Shown here piece after piece: positions 6,669-13,845 of a stretch of DNA of 16,417 nt. How positions within the stretch are numbered: the first letter of the stretch is position 1; every line of letters starts with the position of its first letter. The notes under the pieces were generated by a model that saw only the letters and a program-made list of their open reading frames with translations, made no database searches and had not been told where the DNA came from. This DNA comes from an uncultured Collinsella sp. (GTDB lineage Bacteria; Actinomycetota; Coriobacteriia; Coriobacteriales; Coriobacteriaceae): contig URBA01000009.1 of NCBI GenBank assembly GCA_900545905.1, positions 1 through 16,417 on the forward strand. Reading direction: 5' to 3'. The translations under genes and the position numbers were made by a program.

Positions 6669-6717
6669 TTGCTGCGCTCTTATGGATGCTATACTAAGTC
6701 CAGGATGATGTATAGCA
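6669..6717 (+). promoter_or_regulatory. Toxin-antitoxin promoter and operator-like inverted repeat
   Basis: TATACT (6690-6695) is a good -10 box; TTGCTG (6669-6674) is a weak -35 at a short 15-bp spacing. TGCTATAC (6687-6694) and GTATAGCA (6710-6717) form a perfect 8-bp-arm inverted repeat with a 15-base spacer that begins on the -10 box, where an autoregulating ribbon-helix-helix antitoxin would bind. Confidence 0.6.
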
Positions 6718-6733
6718 ACCTGAAGGATGAGGC

Positions 6734-7093
6734 ATGGAAGCCGAATTGCTCGATAAAAAATCTATTCAGATGAACGTGCGCATAGATCGCCAGCTCAAAG
6801 AAGCCGGAGATGCCGTTCTGGCGCATATTGGCATGACGCCGTCAAAAGCCGTTCGGACACTTTGGGAGTATCTGGTCGTTAACGGACGCATGCCCTCGAA
6901 GGGAGACGCGGCGGCTCCGGTTTCTGACGGAGTGGAGCCCCGGCGCATGGAATCAAGGGCCGCGCAAGGCAGCCATATCGTTCGCGATTCGTGCCTCAAA
7001 TACGGCATCCCCATCCCTGAGTTCTCGGGAGACTATGACGACCTCTATGAGGAGGCCATGGCGGAGCGCTATCCCGAGTGGGTGGAACTATGA
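6734..7093 (+). CDS. RelB/DinJ-like ribbon-helix-helix antitoxin
   Basis: A 119-residue protein. Residues 10-55 match the RelB/DinJ DNA-binding fold: beta strand QMNVRID (12-18), helix LKEAGDAVLAHIG, then TPSKAVRTLWEYLVVNGRMP (35-54), with the small-residue TPSKAVR turn characteristic of the family. After a Pro/Ala-rich linker, the acidic C-terminus (EFSGDYDDLYEEAMAERYPEW) is the likely toxin-neutralising segment. Its stop overlaps the toxin start in an ATGA arrangement, so the toxin is translationally coupled. It should neutralise the PIN-domain protein and repress its own promoter through the inverted repeat just upstream. RelB/DinJ antitoxins usually pair with RelE/YafQ folds, so the PIN partner is less usual. 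Confidence 0.85.
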   Translation: MEAELLDKKSIQMNVRIDRQLKEAGDAVLAHIGMTPSKAVRTLWEYLVVNGRMPSKGDAAAPVSDGVEPRRMESRAAQGSHIVRDSCLKYGIPIPEFSGDYDDLYEEAMAERYPEWVEL

Positions 7094-7611
7094 GCACAGA
7101 AGGCGTCCTCAAGCTGTTAATCGATACCAACGTATGGATGGATTACTTTTCTGGCAGGTCCGACCGTACGGCAAATGTCGTCCATCTGATCGAGATTGCC
7201 GACGCCTCGGAGCGGATTGCCCTGTTTGCCTCGTCGCTTTCGGTCAAAGACGTTTCATATCTTGTCTCGGCGGCAATCAAGCAGGAGTGCCGAAGAAAGA
7301 CTGGCTCACTGAGTGATAACGCCATTGCGGCGGCAGATGAAACGGCCTGGGCATGCGTTCGACAGATGCGCGAGCTAGCCCTCATCGCCCCGGTCGGTGC
7401 AGACGAGGTCTTCGACTCCTTTGTGTTCAAGTATCATCACAACGACTTTGAGGACGACCTGATGCTGGGCGTCGCCAATCGCATCGATGCCGATTACGTC
7501 GTGACGGAGGACAAGAATCTTATTAAACATACCAATGGCGTATGCATAAACGTTAATCAAGCGTTGAGGTTGGTTGAGGGGTCCAACGTCCCTTCGGCGA
7601 GGCCCGTCTAA
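7090..7611 (+). CDS. PIN-domain toxin (VapC-like ribonuclease)
   Basis: A 173-residue protein with a PIN fold from residue 8 to about 160. The first acidic residue is Asp12 in LLIDTNVWMDYF, the second acidic cluster is NDFEDDLMLGVA (118-129), and the last is YVVTEDKNL (136-144); these are the usual metal-binding positions for PIN ribonucleases, and the layout fits the PIN_3 group. Members cleave RNA, often tRNA or rRNA, when freed from antitoxin. ATG 7090 overlaps the antitoxin stop by four bases; GTG 7078 is a weaker alternative. It runs longer than a typical VapC of about 130 residues because of the segment at 62-100. Function as a toxin is inferred from family and pairing. Confidence 0.85.
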   Translation: MSTEGVLKLLIDTNVWMDYFSGRSDRTANVVHLIEIADASERIALFASSLSVKDVSYLVSAAIKQECRRKTGSLSDNAIAAADETAWACVRQMRELALIAPVGADEVFDSFVFKYHHNDFEDDLMLGVANRIDADYVVTEDKNLIKHTNGVCINVNQALRLVEGSNVPSARPV

Positions 7612-7615
7612 CCTG

Positions 7616-7631
7616 CTTTATCTTGATAAAG
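7616..7631. repeat. Short palindrome after the toxin gene
   Basis: CTTTATCTTGATAAAG is a perfect palindrome with 6-bp arms around a CTTG loop, 4 bases after the toxin stop. It is AT-rich and lacks a T-tract, so it is at best a weak terminator or a protein site. Confidence 0.4.
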
Positions 7632-7686
7632 TGGCGTTTCCCTGCCGTTAGCCGATGATGCAAGGGCGCTCGGCGTTTTCGACTGG

Positions 7687-7715
7687 TTTATGCACGCTAA
7701 GTCTGGGAATATACA
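7687..7715 (+). promoter_or_regulatory. Candidate pepD promoter
   Basis: TATACA (7710-7715) is a reasonable -10 box; TTTATG (7687-7692) at 17 bp matches only half of the -35 consensus. The start of pepD follows 44 bases later with GGAGG as its ribosome-binding site. Confidence 0.4.
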
Positions 7716-7759
7716 AGTCGCATGTCTTACTGTCTAACCAGTTGCGCCAAGGAGGCACC

Positions 7760-9217
7760 ATGGATTACAAGATCACCGGCTACGAGCCCGCCCAGCTGTT
7801 CCATTTCTTTGAGGAGGTCAGCGCGATCCCCCGTGGGTCTGGCAACGAGAAGGGCATCAGCGATTTCCTGGTTGCGTTTGCCAAGGAGCGCGGCCTCGAT
7901 GTGTACCAGGACGAGGTCTACAACGTCATCATTCGCAAGCCTGCATCTGCCGGTGCCGAGAATGCCCCGACCGTGATGCTGCAGGGCCACATCGATATGG
8001 TGTGCGACAAGTTGGGTTCCGTCGAGCACGACTTTACGACCGATGGTATCGACCTGGTCGTCAAGGACGGCGTCCTTACCGCCAACGGCACCACCCTGGG
8101 CGCCGACAACGGCATTGCCGTCGCTCTGATGCTCACTGTTCTCGATGACGATTCGATCGTTCACCCCGCCCTCGAGTGCGTATTCACCACCGACGAGGAG
8201 ACTGGCCTGGTCGGCGCCGAGACGCTCGACAAGTCCCAGATTAGCGCCCGCACCATGATTAACCTTGACTCCGAGGAAGAGGGCGTGGCCACCGTCAGCT
8301 GCGCCGGCGGCGTTGTCGTTACCTACACCTGCCCGATCGTGCGTGAGCACAAGACCGGTAGCACCCTTACGCTCGACATCTCCGGCCTGCTGGGCGGTCA
8401 CTCCGGCAGCGATATCCACCTGGAGCGCGGCAACGGCAACCTCATCATGGCCCGCATCATCGACCGCCTGATGGTTGCTGGCGAGCCCGCCATCGTTAGC
8501 TTCAACGGCGGCACCAAGGACAACGCCATCAACCGTGAGTGCAAGGCTGTTCTGGTCTATGCCGACCACGCTGCCGCCGAGGCCGCGGCCCAGATCGCAA
8601 AGGGCATCATCGCCGACGTCACTGCCGAGCTCGAGGTCTTCGACCCCGGCTTTACCTGCACCGTCGAGATTGCCGACGACGCCGAGGTCGAGGCCATGGA
8701 CCAGAAGTCCGCGCTTGCCCTCATCCGCGCCCTGCGTCTTGCCCCCAACGGTGTGATCCGCCGCAACGTCGCCACCGACGGCTCCGTCGAGGTTTCCTCC
8801 AACATCGGCGTGGTTGCCACCTCTGACGACCAGGTCAAGATCATGCTGTCCCCGCGCTCTTCGATCACCTCGCTGCAGAACGAGTTCAAGGATCGCCTGC
8901 AGACGCTCGCCGATGTTCTGGGCTTCGATGCCAAATTTGAGTTCGAGTATCCCGGCTGGAGCTATGCCGAGCATTCGCCGGTCCGCGACATCTTTGTCGA
9001 GAGCTATCGCGAGCTCTTTGGCTCCGAGCTGCGCATCGAGTCCATTCACGCCGGCCTTGAGTGCGGCCTGTTTGCCGAGGCCCTGCACGGCCTGGACGCC
9101 ATCGCCGTGGGCCCGACGCTCTCCGATGTCCACACCCCGGACGAGAGCATGGAGCTCGCTTCTGCCGAGCGCTTCTATGAGCTGCTCATCGACGTTCTCA
9201 AGCGCCTCGCTGCGTAA
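7760..9217 (+). CDS. pepD: Cytosolic non-specific dipeptidase PepD (M20 family)
   Basis: A 485-residue zinc-dependent aminoacyl-histidine (Xaa-His) dipeptidase, the usual length for PepD. It hydrolyses many unblocked dipeptides in the cytoplasm. The M20 metal and catalytic residues are in place: His77 and Asp79 in LQGHIDM, Asp116 in LGADNG, catalytic Glu146/147 in TTDEETGL, Asp170 in INLDSEEEG, and a C-terminal His near residue 458 in DVHTPDE. The dimerisation or lid domain occupies the middle third. ATG 7760 has GGAGG six bases upstream; the open frame extends 35 codons further but without conservation-like content or a better site. GC-rich codon use sets it apart from the flanking accessory modules. 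It is a monocistronic gene closed by a terminator. Confidence 0.95.
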   Translation: MDYKITGYEPAQLFHFFEEVSAIPRGSGNEKGISDFLVAFAKERGLDVYQDEVYNVIIRKPASAGAENAPTVMLQGHIDMVCDKLGSVEHDFTTDGIDLVVKDGVLTANGTTLGADNGIAVALMLTVLDDDSIVHPALECVFTTDEETGLVGAETLDKSQISARTMINLDSEEEGVATVSCAGGVVVTYTCPIVREHKTGSTLTLDISGLLGGHSGSDIHLERGNGNLIMARIIDRLMVAGEPAIVSFNGGTKDNAINRECKAVLVYADHAAAEAAAQIAKGIIADVTAELEVFDPGFTCTVEIADDAEVEAMDQKSALALIRALRLAPNGVIRRNVATDGSVEVSSNIGVVATSDDQVKIMLSPRSSITSLQNEFKDRLQTLADVLGFDAKFEFEYPGWSYAEHSPVRDIFVESYRELFGSELRIESIHAGLECGLFAEALHGLDAIAVGPTLSDVHTPDESMELASAERFYELLIDVLKRLAA

Positions 9218-9272
9218 AGATTGCGCTAGCAGCAGCCCGAGCCACGTGCTAGCGGATTGCAAATGACATTAC

Positions 9273-9320
9273 GAGAGGGGACACCCGGTCTTTTGCGACA
9301 GGTGCCCCCTCTCTTCTTTT
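9273..9320 (+). terminator. Rho-independent terminator of pepD
   Basis: GAGAGGGGACACC (9273-9285) pairs with GGTGCCCCCTCTC (9301-9313) with one A-C mismatch, a 15-nt loop and TTCTTTT behind it. It lies between the convergent pepD and hipA genes. Confidence 0.85.
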
Positions 9321-9343
9321 GGGAAATGGCAAATTACGGACAC

Positions 9344-10648
9344 CTAGCCTATATCCGCCTTGATGAGGTCGAGGGTGCGCTGGCAGTTTTCGCGGACGGG
9401 GCCGAGCATATGCTCGCGCAGGTCCGCCATGCCGGGCAGGTCGGCGTATTCGTCCATGACCTCTTCCATGCAAATGGGTACCTCGTAGGCGAGGTCCATC
9501 ATGGCCGCAAAGCAAAACTTCTCGGATAGCCCGGCATCGGTGAGCGCCGCCTCCAGCGCGGGGTCGCCCATACCGTGGTATCGGCGGATAGCGTTAGGCC
9601 CGATGCGCCCCACGCGATTTTCGCCGCCAACGCTCATGGCAAGGCGCGCCCGGCGGCGCATACGCTCATACGCCAAACCCGACGCGACATCGTACATTCG
9701 AGCCATCATGGCTGCGCCGTCGTTTCCAAGGAGCAGGGAATAGTTTTTCGCATGCGCATCCGGTGCGCCGATAATGGCGTTGAAGAACAGTATCTGCGTA
9801 AACAGATACAGGTTAAGTTGATGGTGGCTCGTATTTACGAGGAGCTCTTGAATATCGCGGGTGGTCGGGCCGCCGTCTGCCGTGTACTTTTGGGCGGGCA
9901 TCACCCCAAGTGCCTGACAGAGGTCTTCTTGATGTAGGCGCCCGATCGTTCCGTCTTTGACTTTCACGCGGTCATAGCGCTCAACAATGAGGGCAGGTTC
10001 GTCCTCAAACATACGATATTCGACGTTTGCCGTTGCGATACCGGCGCGCTGGGCGCTTTTCATGCAGACAAACTCATTAAGAGCCTCGAGTTTAAATCCG
10101 ATAACGCCATTTTTGAAAATATGCGTCGTGGGCGAGGAGCCCATGCATTCGCACCAGCGGCCGTTTATGAACGCGAGCGCGAACTTGCCCTGGTTGCCTC
10201 CAAGTGACCAACTTTCATCTAGACCCATCCACGATGCGTCGCGGTCATCTCTGATCGACTTGAGACGGAGAGCAATTTCGTGGTCGTCTATAGGGCGGTA
10301 TTCGCCGGCGCGATGCAGGACGGCGTCGGCATCTTCTTCGGCACAAAACTGCACTCCGCCCGGACAGTCGAGTCCGATATGGCTGAGCAACGCAACGGGG
10401 TTGTTGGGCCTGGCGTCGAATTCGGTGGCAATCGCTTTTCGTTGGTCCTCGCTGTCGGGTAGAAGGCCAAACAGGTACGGATTCATGACCTGTTGTCCGT
10501 ATGTGCGATTTGAAACGGGAATGTTGGTCGATAGGGCTGGCCCGTCATAGTCATGATCGTAGGTAAAGCTGATAAGACCGTTCTCATCTTGCGTGAGCGT
10601 TCCCGCAGGTACGCCGCAAATAATGGTCCGAAGTGATGTTCTGGCCAT
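9344..10648 (-). CDS. hipA: HipA-like serine/threonine kinase toxin
   Basis: A 434-residue HipA-family kinase, close to the usual 420-440. The N-terminal subdomain carries NIPVSNRTYGQQVMNPYLFG and LLPDSEDQRKAIA (about 42-75), typical HipA_N sequence. The kinase part shows the Gly-rich SLGGNQGKFAL (148-158), the ATP-region IVERYDR (221-227), the catalytic segment GAPDAHAKNYSLL (294-306, catalytic Asp297) and the metal-binding MYDVASG (318-324, Asp320). In E. coli, HipA phosphorylates glutamyl-tRNA synthetase and induces persistence; the target here is unknown. It lies three bases downstream of its HTH partner on the minus strand, so the two are co-transcribed. It reads as intact and probably active. 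Confidence 0.9.
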   Translation of the reverse strand: MARTSLRTIICGVPAGTLTQDENGLISFTYDHDYDGPALSTNIPVSNRTYGQQVMNPYLFGLLPDSEDQRKAIATEFDARPNNPVALLSHIGLDCPGGVQFCAEEDADAVLHRAGEYRPIDDHEIALRLKSIRDDRDASWMGLDESWSLGGNQGKFALAFINGRWCECMGSSPTTHIFKNGVIGFKLEALNEFVCMKSAQRAGIATANVEYRMFEDEPALIVERYDRVKVKDGTIGRLHQEDLCQALGVMPAQKYTADGGPTTRDIQELLVNTSHHQLNLYLFTQILFFNAIIGAPDAHAKNYSLLLGNDGAAMMARMYDVASGLAYERMRRRARLAMSVGGENRVGRIGPNAIRRYHGMGDPALEAALTDAGLSEKFCFAAMMDLAYEVPICMEEVMDEYADLPGMADLREHMLGPVRENCQRTLDLIKADIG

Positions 10649-10651
10649 TGG

Positions 10652-11122
10652 CTATTTCCCCTCGGGCTTGGTTTGGTTAGATACGTTTGCGGCAATCGAG
10701 ACTCCGAGATTGGACATGGCGAAATCGGCGAAGACCTCGTCGTAGAGTGCGGATGTAAAGGGGGCATCTGCAAGAGCCGGAATGGCGGTACTACGACGGT
10801 TGCGATGATGAGGACGTTGAGTGTGATGGCGCCTGGGGATGCTGCGAGGCAGCGGATTGGCATGCGGGGCGTCGACTGGTCGCTCGTTTTTCGCTTCGCC
10901 GATATCCCCTTGAGCGGCGAGTGCCAGTCCAAGAGCATTGAAAATCGTCAGCAGCTTGTCGAGTCGAATGCCGGTGGCGTCTCCTAGCTCGAGCGATGCG
11001 AGCAGGCGCTCCGAAACACTGGCCGTTTTAGCGAGGGCGGCACGGGTGAGACCCTGAGCCTCGCGTGCCTGGCGCACGTAGATGCCAGCTTGGCGTGGTG
11101 TGGTGATGGGAAGGGTGTCCAC
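10652..11122 (-). CDS. hipB: HipB-like XRE antitoxin/repressor with long C-terminal tail
   Basis: A 156-residue protein. Residues 11-72 are a Cro/C1 helix-turn-helix (YVRQAREAQGLTRAALAKTA, SERLLASLELG, LDKLLTIFNALGLALA), the HipB arrangement. Residues 80-120 form a Pro/His/Arg-rich linker of odd composition, followed by a C-terminal segment (FTSALYDEVFADFAMSNLG) that may contact HipA. The start is GTG at 11122-11120, supported by AGGAGAT six bases upstream; no better ATG exists. It should bind the perfect inverted repeat just upstream and repress hipBA. The linker composition raises the possibility of a compensated frameshift, but the frame is open and the C-terminus looks natural. Confidence 0.85.
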   Translation of the reverse strand: MDTLPITTPRQAGIYVRQAREAQGLTRAALAKTASVSERLLASLELGDATGIRLDKLLTIFNALGLALAAQGDIGEAKNERPVDAPHANPLPRSIPRRHHTQRPHHRNRRSTAIPALADAPFTSALYDEVFADFAMSNLGVSIAANVSNQTKPEGK

Positions 11123-11135
11123 GGCGATCTCCTAA

Positions 11136-11180
11136 CGTGCAGACTTTTGCATAGTAGTATGACATGCAAAAGTCTGCACG
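11136..11180 (-). promoter_or_regulatory. hipBA operator: perfect 17-bp-arm inverted repeat
   Basis: CGTGCAGACTTTTGCAT (11136-11152), an 11-base spacer and ATGCAAAAGTCTGCACG (11164-11180) form a perfect inverted repeat directly before the hipB ribosome-binding site. A third, near-identical half-site, ATGCAAAACTCTGCAT, lies at 11191-11206. This is the expected binding region for the HipB-like repressor. I could not fix -35 and -10 boxes with confidence. Confidence 0.8.
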
Positions 11181-11214
11181 AAAAGGCCTCATGCAAAACT
11201 CTGCATAAGGCCTT
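11180..11214 (-). terminator. mntP terminator overlapping the hipBA operator half-site
   Basis: On the minus strand, AAGGCCTTATGCA pairs with TGCATGAGGCCTT (one mismatch, loop GAGTTT) and is followed by TTTT. The stem spans 11183-11214, about 36 bases after the mntP stop. The apical half contains the operator-like ATGCAAAACTCTGCAT repeat. Confidence 0.75.
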
Positions 11215-11250
11215 GTGCTGGCGTTGAGTTTTGAGCGATTGTGCTTGGCG

Positions 11251-11829
11251 TTACAGCGCCAAAATCCCCAGATGCTCAAGCAAGATCTTAAGCCCGATGA
11301 GGATGAGCACGACGCCGCCCACGATGGTGGCGGGCTTTTCGTAGCGTGCGCCGAAGGTGTGGCCGATCGCCACGCCGGCGACGGAGAAGATAAAGGTCGT
11401 GACGCCGATGAGCGATACGGCGGGAACGATGTCGACCGAGAGTGCCGCAAACGAGATACCTACGGCTAGGGCGTCGATTGAGGTGGCGATGGCGAGGATT
11501 AGGTATTCTACCAGGTCAATCTTTTCGGCATCCTTGCCGTCGCCCTCATCCTCGTCTTCGGTAAAGGCTTCCCACAGCATTTTGCTGCCGATAAAGGCCA
11601 AAAGGATAAAGGCGATCCAATGGTCGATGGGTCCGATGATGCCCATGAATTGACTGCCGAGCGCCCATCCGATTACGGGCATGCCGGCCTGAAAGCCGCC
11701 AAAGAACAGGCCGAGCACTACGGCGACTTTAAGGTTGATTTTCTTCATGCCAAGGCCCTTGCAGATGGATACGGCAAAAGCGTCCATCGAAAGGCCAACG
11801 GCGAGCAGCACGAGCTCTGCGAGTCCCAT
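11251..11829 (-). CDS. mntP: Manganese efflux pump MntP
   Basis: A 192-residue inner-membrane protein with six hydrophobic segments arranged as two repeats. Each repeat carries the conserved acidic transport motif: SMDAFAVS (14-21) and SIDALAVG (117-124). The acidic loop between them (FTEDEDEGDGKDAEKID, about 89-105) separates the halves, as usual for MntP. It exports Mn(II) and protects against manganese excess. ATG 11829 is preceded on the minus strand by AGAGGGAG. It is transcribed divergently from disA. Its leader has a short structured segment with a GGGAGTAG motif reminiscent of Mn-sensing yybP-ykoY aptamers, which control mntP in several bacteria, but the match is incomplete. Confidence 0.93.
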   Translation of the reverse strand: MGLAELVLLAVGLSMDAFAVSICKGLGMKKINLKVAVVLGLFFGGFQAGMPVIGWALGSQFMGIIGPIDHWIAFILLAFIGSKMLWEAFTEDEDEGDGKDAEKIDLVEYLILAIATSIDALAVGISFAALSVDIVPAVSLIGVTTFIFSVAGVAIGHTFGARYEKPATIVGGVVLILIGLKILLEHLGILAL

Positions 11830-11889
11830 AGTCTGGCTCCCTCTCTGCGGGCGAGCCCGATTACGCGACTACTCCCTCATTTATATGAG
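11830..11889 (-). promoter_or_regulatory. Structured mntP leader, possible reduced Mn aptamer
   Basis: Reading the minus strand: a CTCAT/ATGAG hairpin (11876-11889), then GGGAGTAG, then TAGTC that can pair with GACTA overlapping the mntP start codon, with CGGG/CCCG and GGCTC/GAGCC options in between. GGGAGTAG and the AGAC near the end resemble the conserved ends of the yybP-ykoY riboswitch, but the usual P1 stem is not evident. Low confidence. Confidence 0.3.
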
Positions 11890-12049
11890 ACCCGATGCTA
11901 CCACATGAACAGTCAAGAGAGCCCGTCCCAAATGAGCTACCTAAGCTGTGTTCGCTCATTCTGTAAGCATCGGATTTCGCGAGCGTCGCGGGGACAAACC
12001 GTGAGAAACTTATTGACGTTTATGGAGCGTATACGATGGGAGCGATGCC

Positions 12050-13117
12050 TTGGATAAGAACGAGCTGCAAAAGCGTATGGAGCAGGCCATTCGCCTGACG
12101 GCACCTGGCCAGCCGATCCGCACCGCCCTCGACATGATCATCGCCGGTCACCTGGGCGCCCTTATCTGCGTCGGCGACACCGAAAACGTGCTCGCTGCCG
12201 GCAACGACGGCTTCCCGCTCAACATTTCGTTCACCTCGAACCGCCTGTTCGAGCTCTCCAAGATGGACGGCGCCATCGTCATCGATGGCGACCTCACCCA
12301 GATTCTGCGCGCCAACTTCCACCTCAACCCCGATCCCTCGCTCGCCACGAGCGAGACAGGCATGCGTCACCGCACTGCCGCTCGCATGTCGGTGCTCACC
12401 GACGCCATCGTAATTTCGGTCTCGGCCCGTCGTGCCGTCGTCAACGTGTACGTCCACGGTAAGAGCTACGAGATCCAGCCCGTCACCACCATCATGAGCT
12501 CGGTCAACCAGCTCGTCGCCACGCTTCAGACCACCCGTCAGTCGCTCGATCGCTCCTTGCTGCGCCTGACGGCCCTCGAGCTCGACGACTACGTTACGCT
12601 CGCCGACATCACCGGCATTTTCTCGAGCTTCGAGATCATGCAGCAGGCAAAGACCGAGCTTAAGGATTGCATCGTCAAACTGGGCAACCAGGGTAAGCTC
12701 GTGCAGATGCAGCTCGAGCAGCTCGCGGGCTCCAGCATGGATACCGAATACGACCTGATGATCCGCGACTACGCAAGCGATTCCTCCGAGGCAAACGCCG
12801 AGAAGATCCGCGCCGAGCTCGCTCGCATGACGCCTAAGGACCTGTCCGACCCGCAGCACGTGGCAGCGGTTCTGGGCTACGACGATCTGGATGAGGACTC
12901 CGTCATGACGCCGCTGGGCCTGCGCACGCTTTCGCGCGTTTCCGTCGTGCGCGACGGCGTGGCCGAGAAGATCGTCGACGAGTACGGCTCGCTGCAGGAG
13001 CTCATGGACGACATCAGCGAGGATCCGGAGCGCCTGGGCGACTTTGGCGTTAACAACCCTGCCATTCTTGCGGACTCCCTGTACCGCATGAAGGGCACCA
13101 AACAGGGGAACGCATAA
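12050..13117 (+). CDS. disA: DNA integrity scanning diadenylate cyclase DisA
   Basis: A 355-residue enzyme, normal DisA length. The N-terminal DAC domain makes cyclic di-AMP from two ATP; its hallmarks are MDGAIVIDGD (72-81, DGA motif) and GMRHRTAARMS (104-114, RHR motif). A helical spine (about 150-290) links to a C-terminal helix-hairpin-helix DNA-binding domain. In DisA the octamer scans DNA and lowers c-di-AMP synthesis at branched structures. The start is TTG 12050, with GGGAG seven bases upstream; nearby ATGs are out of frame. Its stop overlaps the ispD start by one base (TAATG). The C-terminal HhH motif reads FGVNNPAILADSL, where DisA usually has a GIG-type hairpin, so DNA binding may be altered. 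radA, a common neighbour, is absent. Confidence 0.95.
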   Translation: MDKNELQKRMEQAIRLTAPGQPIRTALDMIIAGHLGALICVGDTENVLAAGNDGFPLNISFTSNRLFELSKMDGAIVIDGDLTQILRANFHLNPDPSLATSETGMRHRTAARMSVLTDAIVISVSARRAVVNVYVHGKSYEIQPVTTIMSSVNQLVATLQTTRQSLDRSLLRLTALELDDYVTLADITGIFSSFEIMQQAKTELKDCIVKLGNQGKLVQMQLEQLAGSSMDTEYDLMIRDYASDSSEANAEKIRAELARMTPKDLSDPQHVAAVLGYDDLDEDSVMTPLGLRTLSRVSVVRDGVAEKIVDEYGSLQELMDDISEDPERLGDFGVNNPAILADSLYRMKGTKQGNA

Positions 13118-13845
13118 TGGCGCCCGTATGCGCCGTGGTCGTTGCCGGCGGCAGCGGCCAGCGCTTTGGAAATCCCGGCGGCAAGCAGCTCGTTAATGTG
13201 GCGGGCCGTCCGCTCATGAGCTGGTCCATCCGCGCGTTCGATCGGAGCGACAAGGTCGGCCACATCGTCGTGGTTTGCCCTGCCGAGCGCCGTGCCGAGA
13301 TGCGCCGCCTGGCCATCAGCCCGTATTCGTATAGCACGCCCATCAGCTTTGCCGATGCCGGCGAGACCCGCCAGGATTCCACCCGCGCCGGCGTGCATGC
13401 GGTGCCGGCGGGCTTTGAATATGTCGCCATCCACGATGGCGCCCGTCCGCTCATTACGACCGAGGCTATCGACCACGCTATCGACGTGCTCGTGAGCGAC
13501 CGTGCCCTCGACGGTGTCGTGTGCGGTCAGCCCGCGATCGATACGCTCAAGATCGTCGATGGCGACAACATCGTCGAGACGCCGCCGCGCGAGCTCTATT
13601 GGGCCGCGCAGACGCCGCAGATCTTTAGCGTCGACGCCATGAAGCGCGCTCACGCCGCTGCTATCGCCGAGGGCTTTATCGGTACCGACGATTCATCGCT
13701 GGTCGAGCGCATGGGTGGGCGCGTCCGCTGCGTCCAGAGCCCACGCGACAACCTAAAGGTGACGGTGCCCGAGGACCTTCGTCCCGTAACCGCGATTCTG
13801 CTTGGCCGTATGGCCGAGGGAGAGGACCTTCCCCATGTTCAGTAA
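13117..13845 (+). CDS. ispD: 2-C-methyl-D-erythritol 4-phosphate cytidylyltransferase
   Basis: A 242-residue cytidylyltransferase of the MEP isoprenoid pathway, converting MEP and CTP to CDP-ME. Visible signatures are the CTP-binding VVVAGGSGQRFG..GGKQ (7-24), the AGETRQDSTRAGV segment, HDGARPL, WAAQTPQIF, TDDSSLVE and the C-terminal DNLKVTVPEDL, all typical of IspD. It starts on the last base of the disA stop and ends 11 bases inside ispF, so disA, ispD and ispF are translated as a coupled block. Separate IspD and IspF genes in tandem are common in Actinobacteria; in some bacteria they are fused. Confidence 0.95.
   Translation: MAPVCAVVVAGGSGQRFGNPGGKQLVNVAGRPLMSWSIRAFDRSDKVGHIVVVCPAERRAEMRRLAISPYSYSTPISFADAGETRQDSTRAGVHAVPAGFEYVAIHDGARPLITTEAIDHAIDVLVSDRALDGVVCGQPAIDTLKIVDGDNIVETPPRELYWAAQTPQIFSVDAMKRAHAAAIAEGFIGTDDSSLVERMGGRVRCVQSPRDNLKVTVPEDLRPVTAILLGRMAEGEDLPHVQ

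Noticed and set aside
7727..9262. Long open frame (511 codons) antisense to pepD
   Set aside because: It is a codon-bias shadow: Gly/Ala/Val/Asp-rich with no family features, opposite a clear M20 peptidase.
12013..12037. disA promoter TTGACG with TATACG or TACGAT
   Set aside because: Spacing of 11-13 bp is too short for sigma-70 and the -10 would abut the ribosome-binding site.
12020..12859. Open frame antisense to disA
   Set aside because: Shadow of disA; low-complexity composition and no plausible start context.
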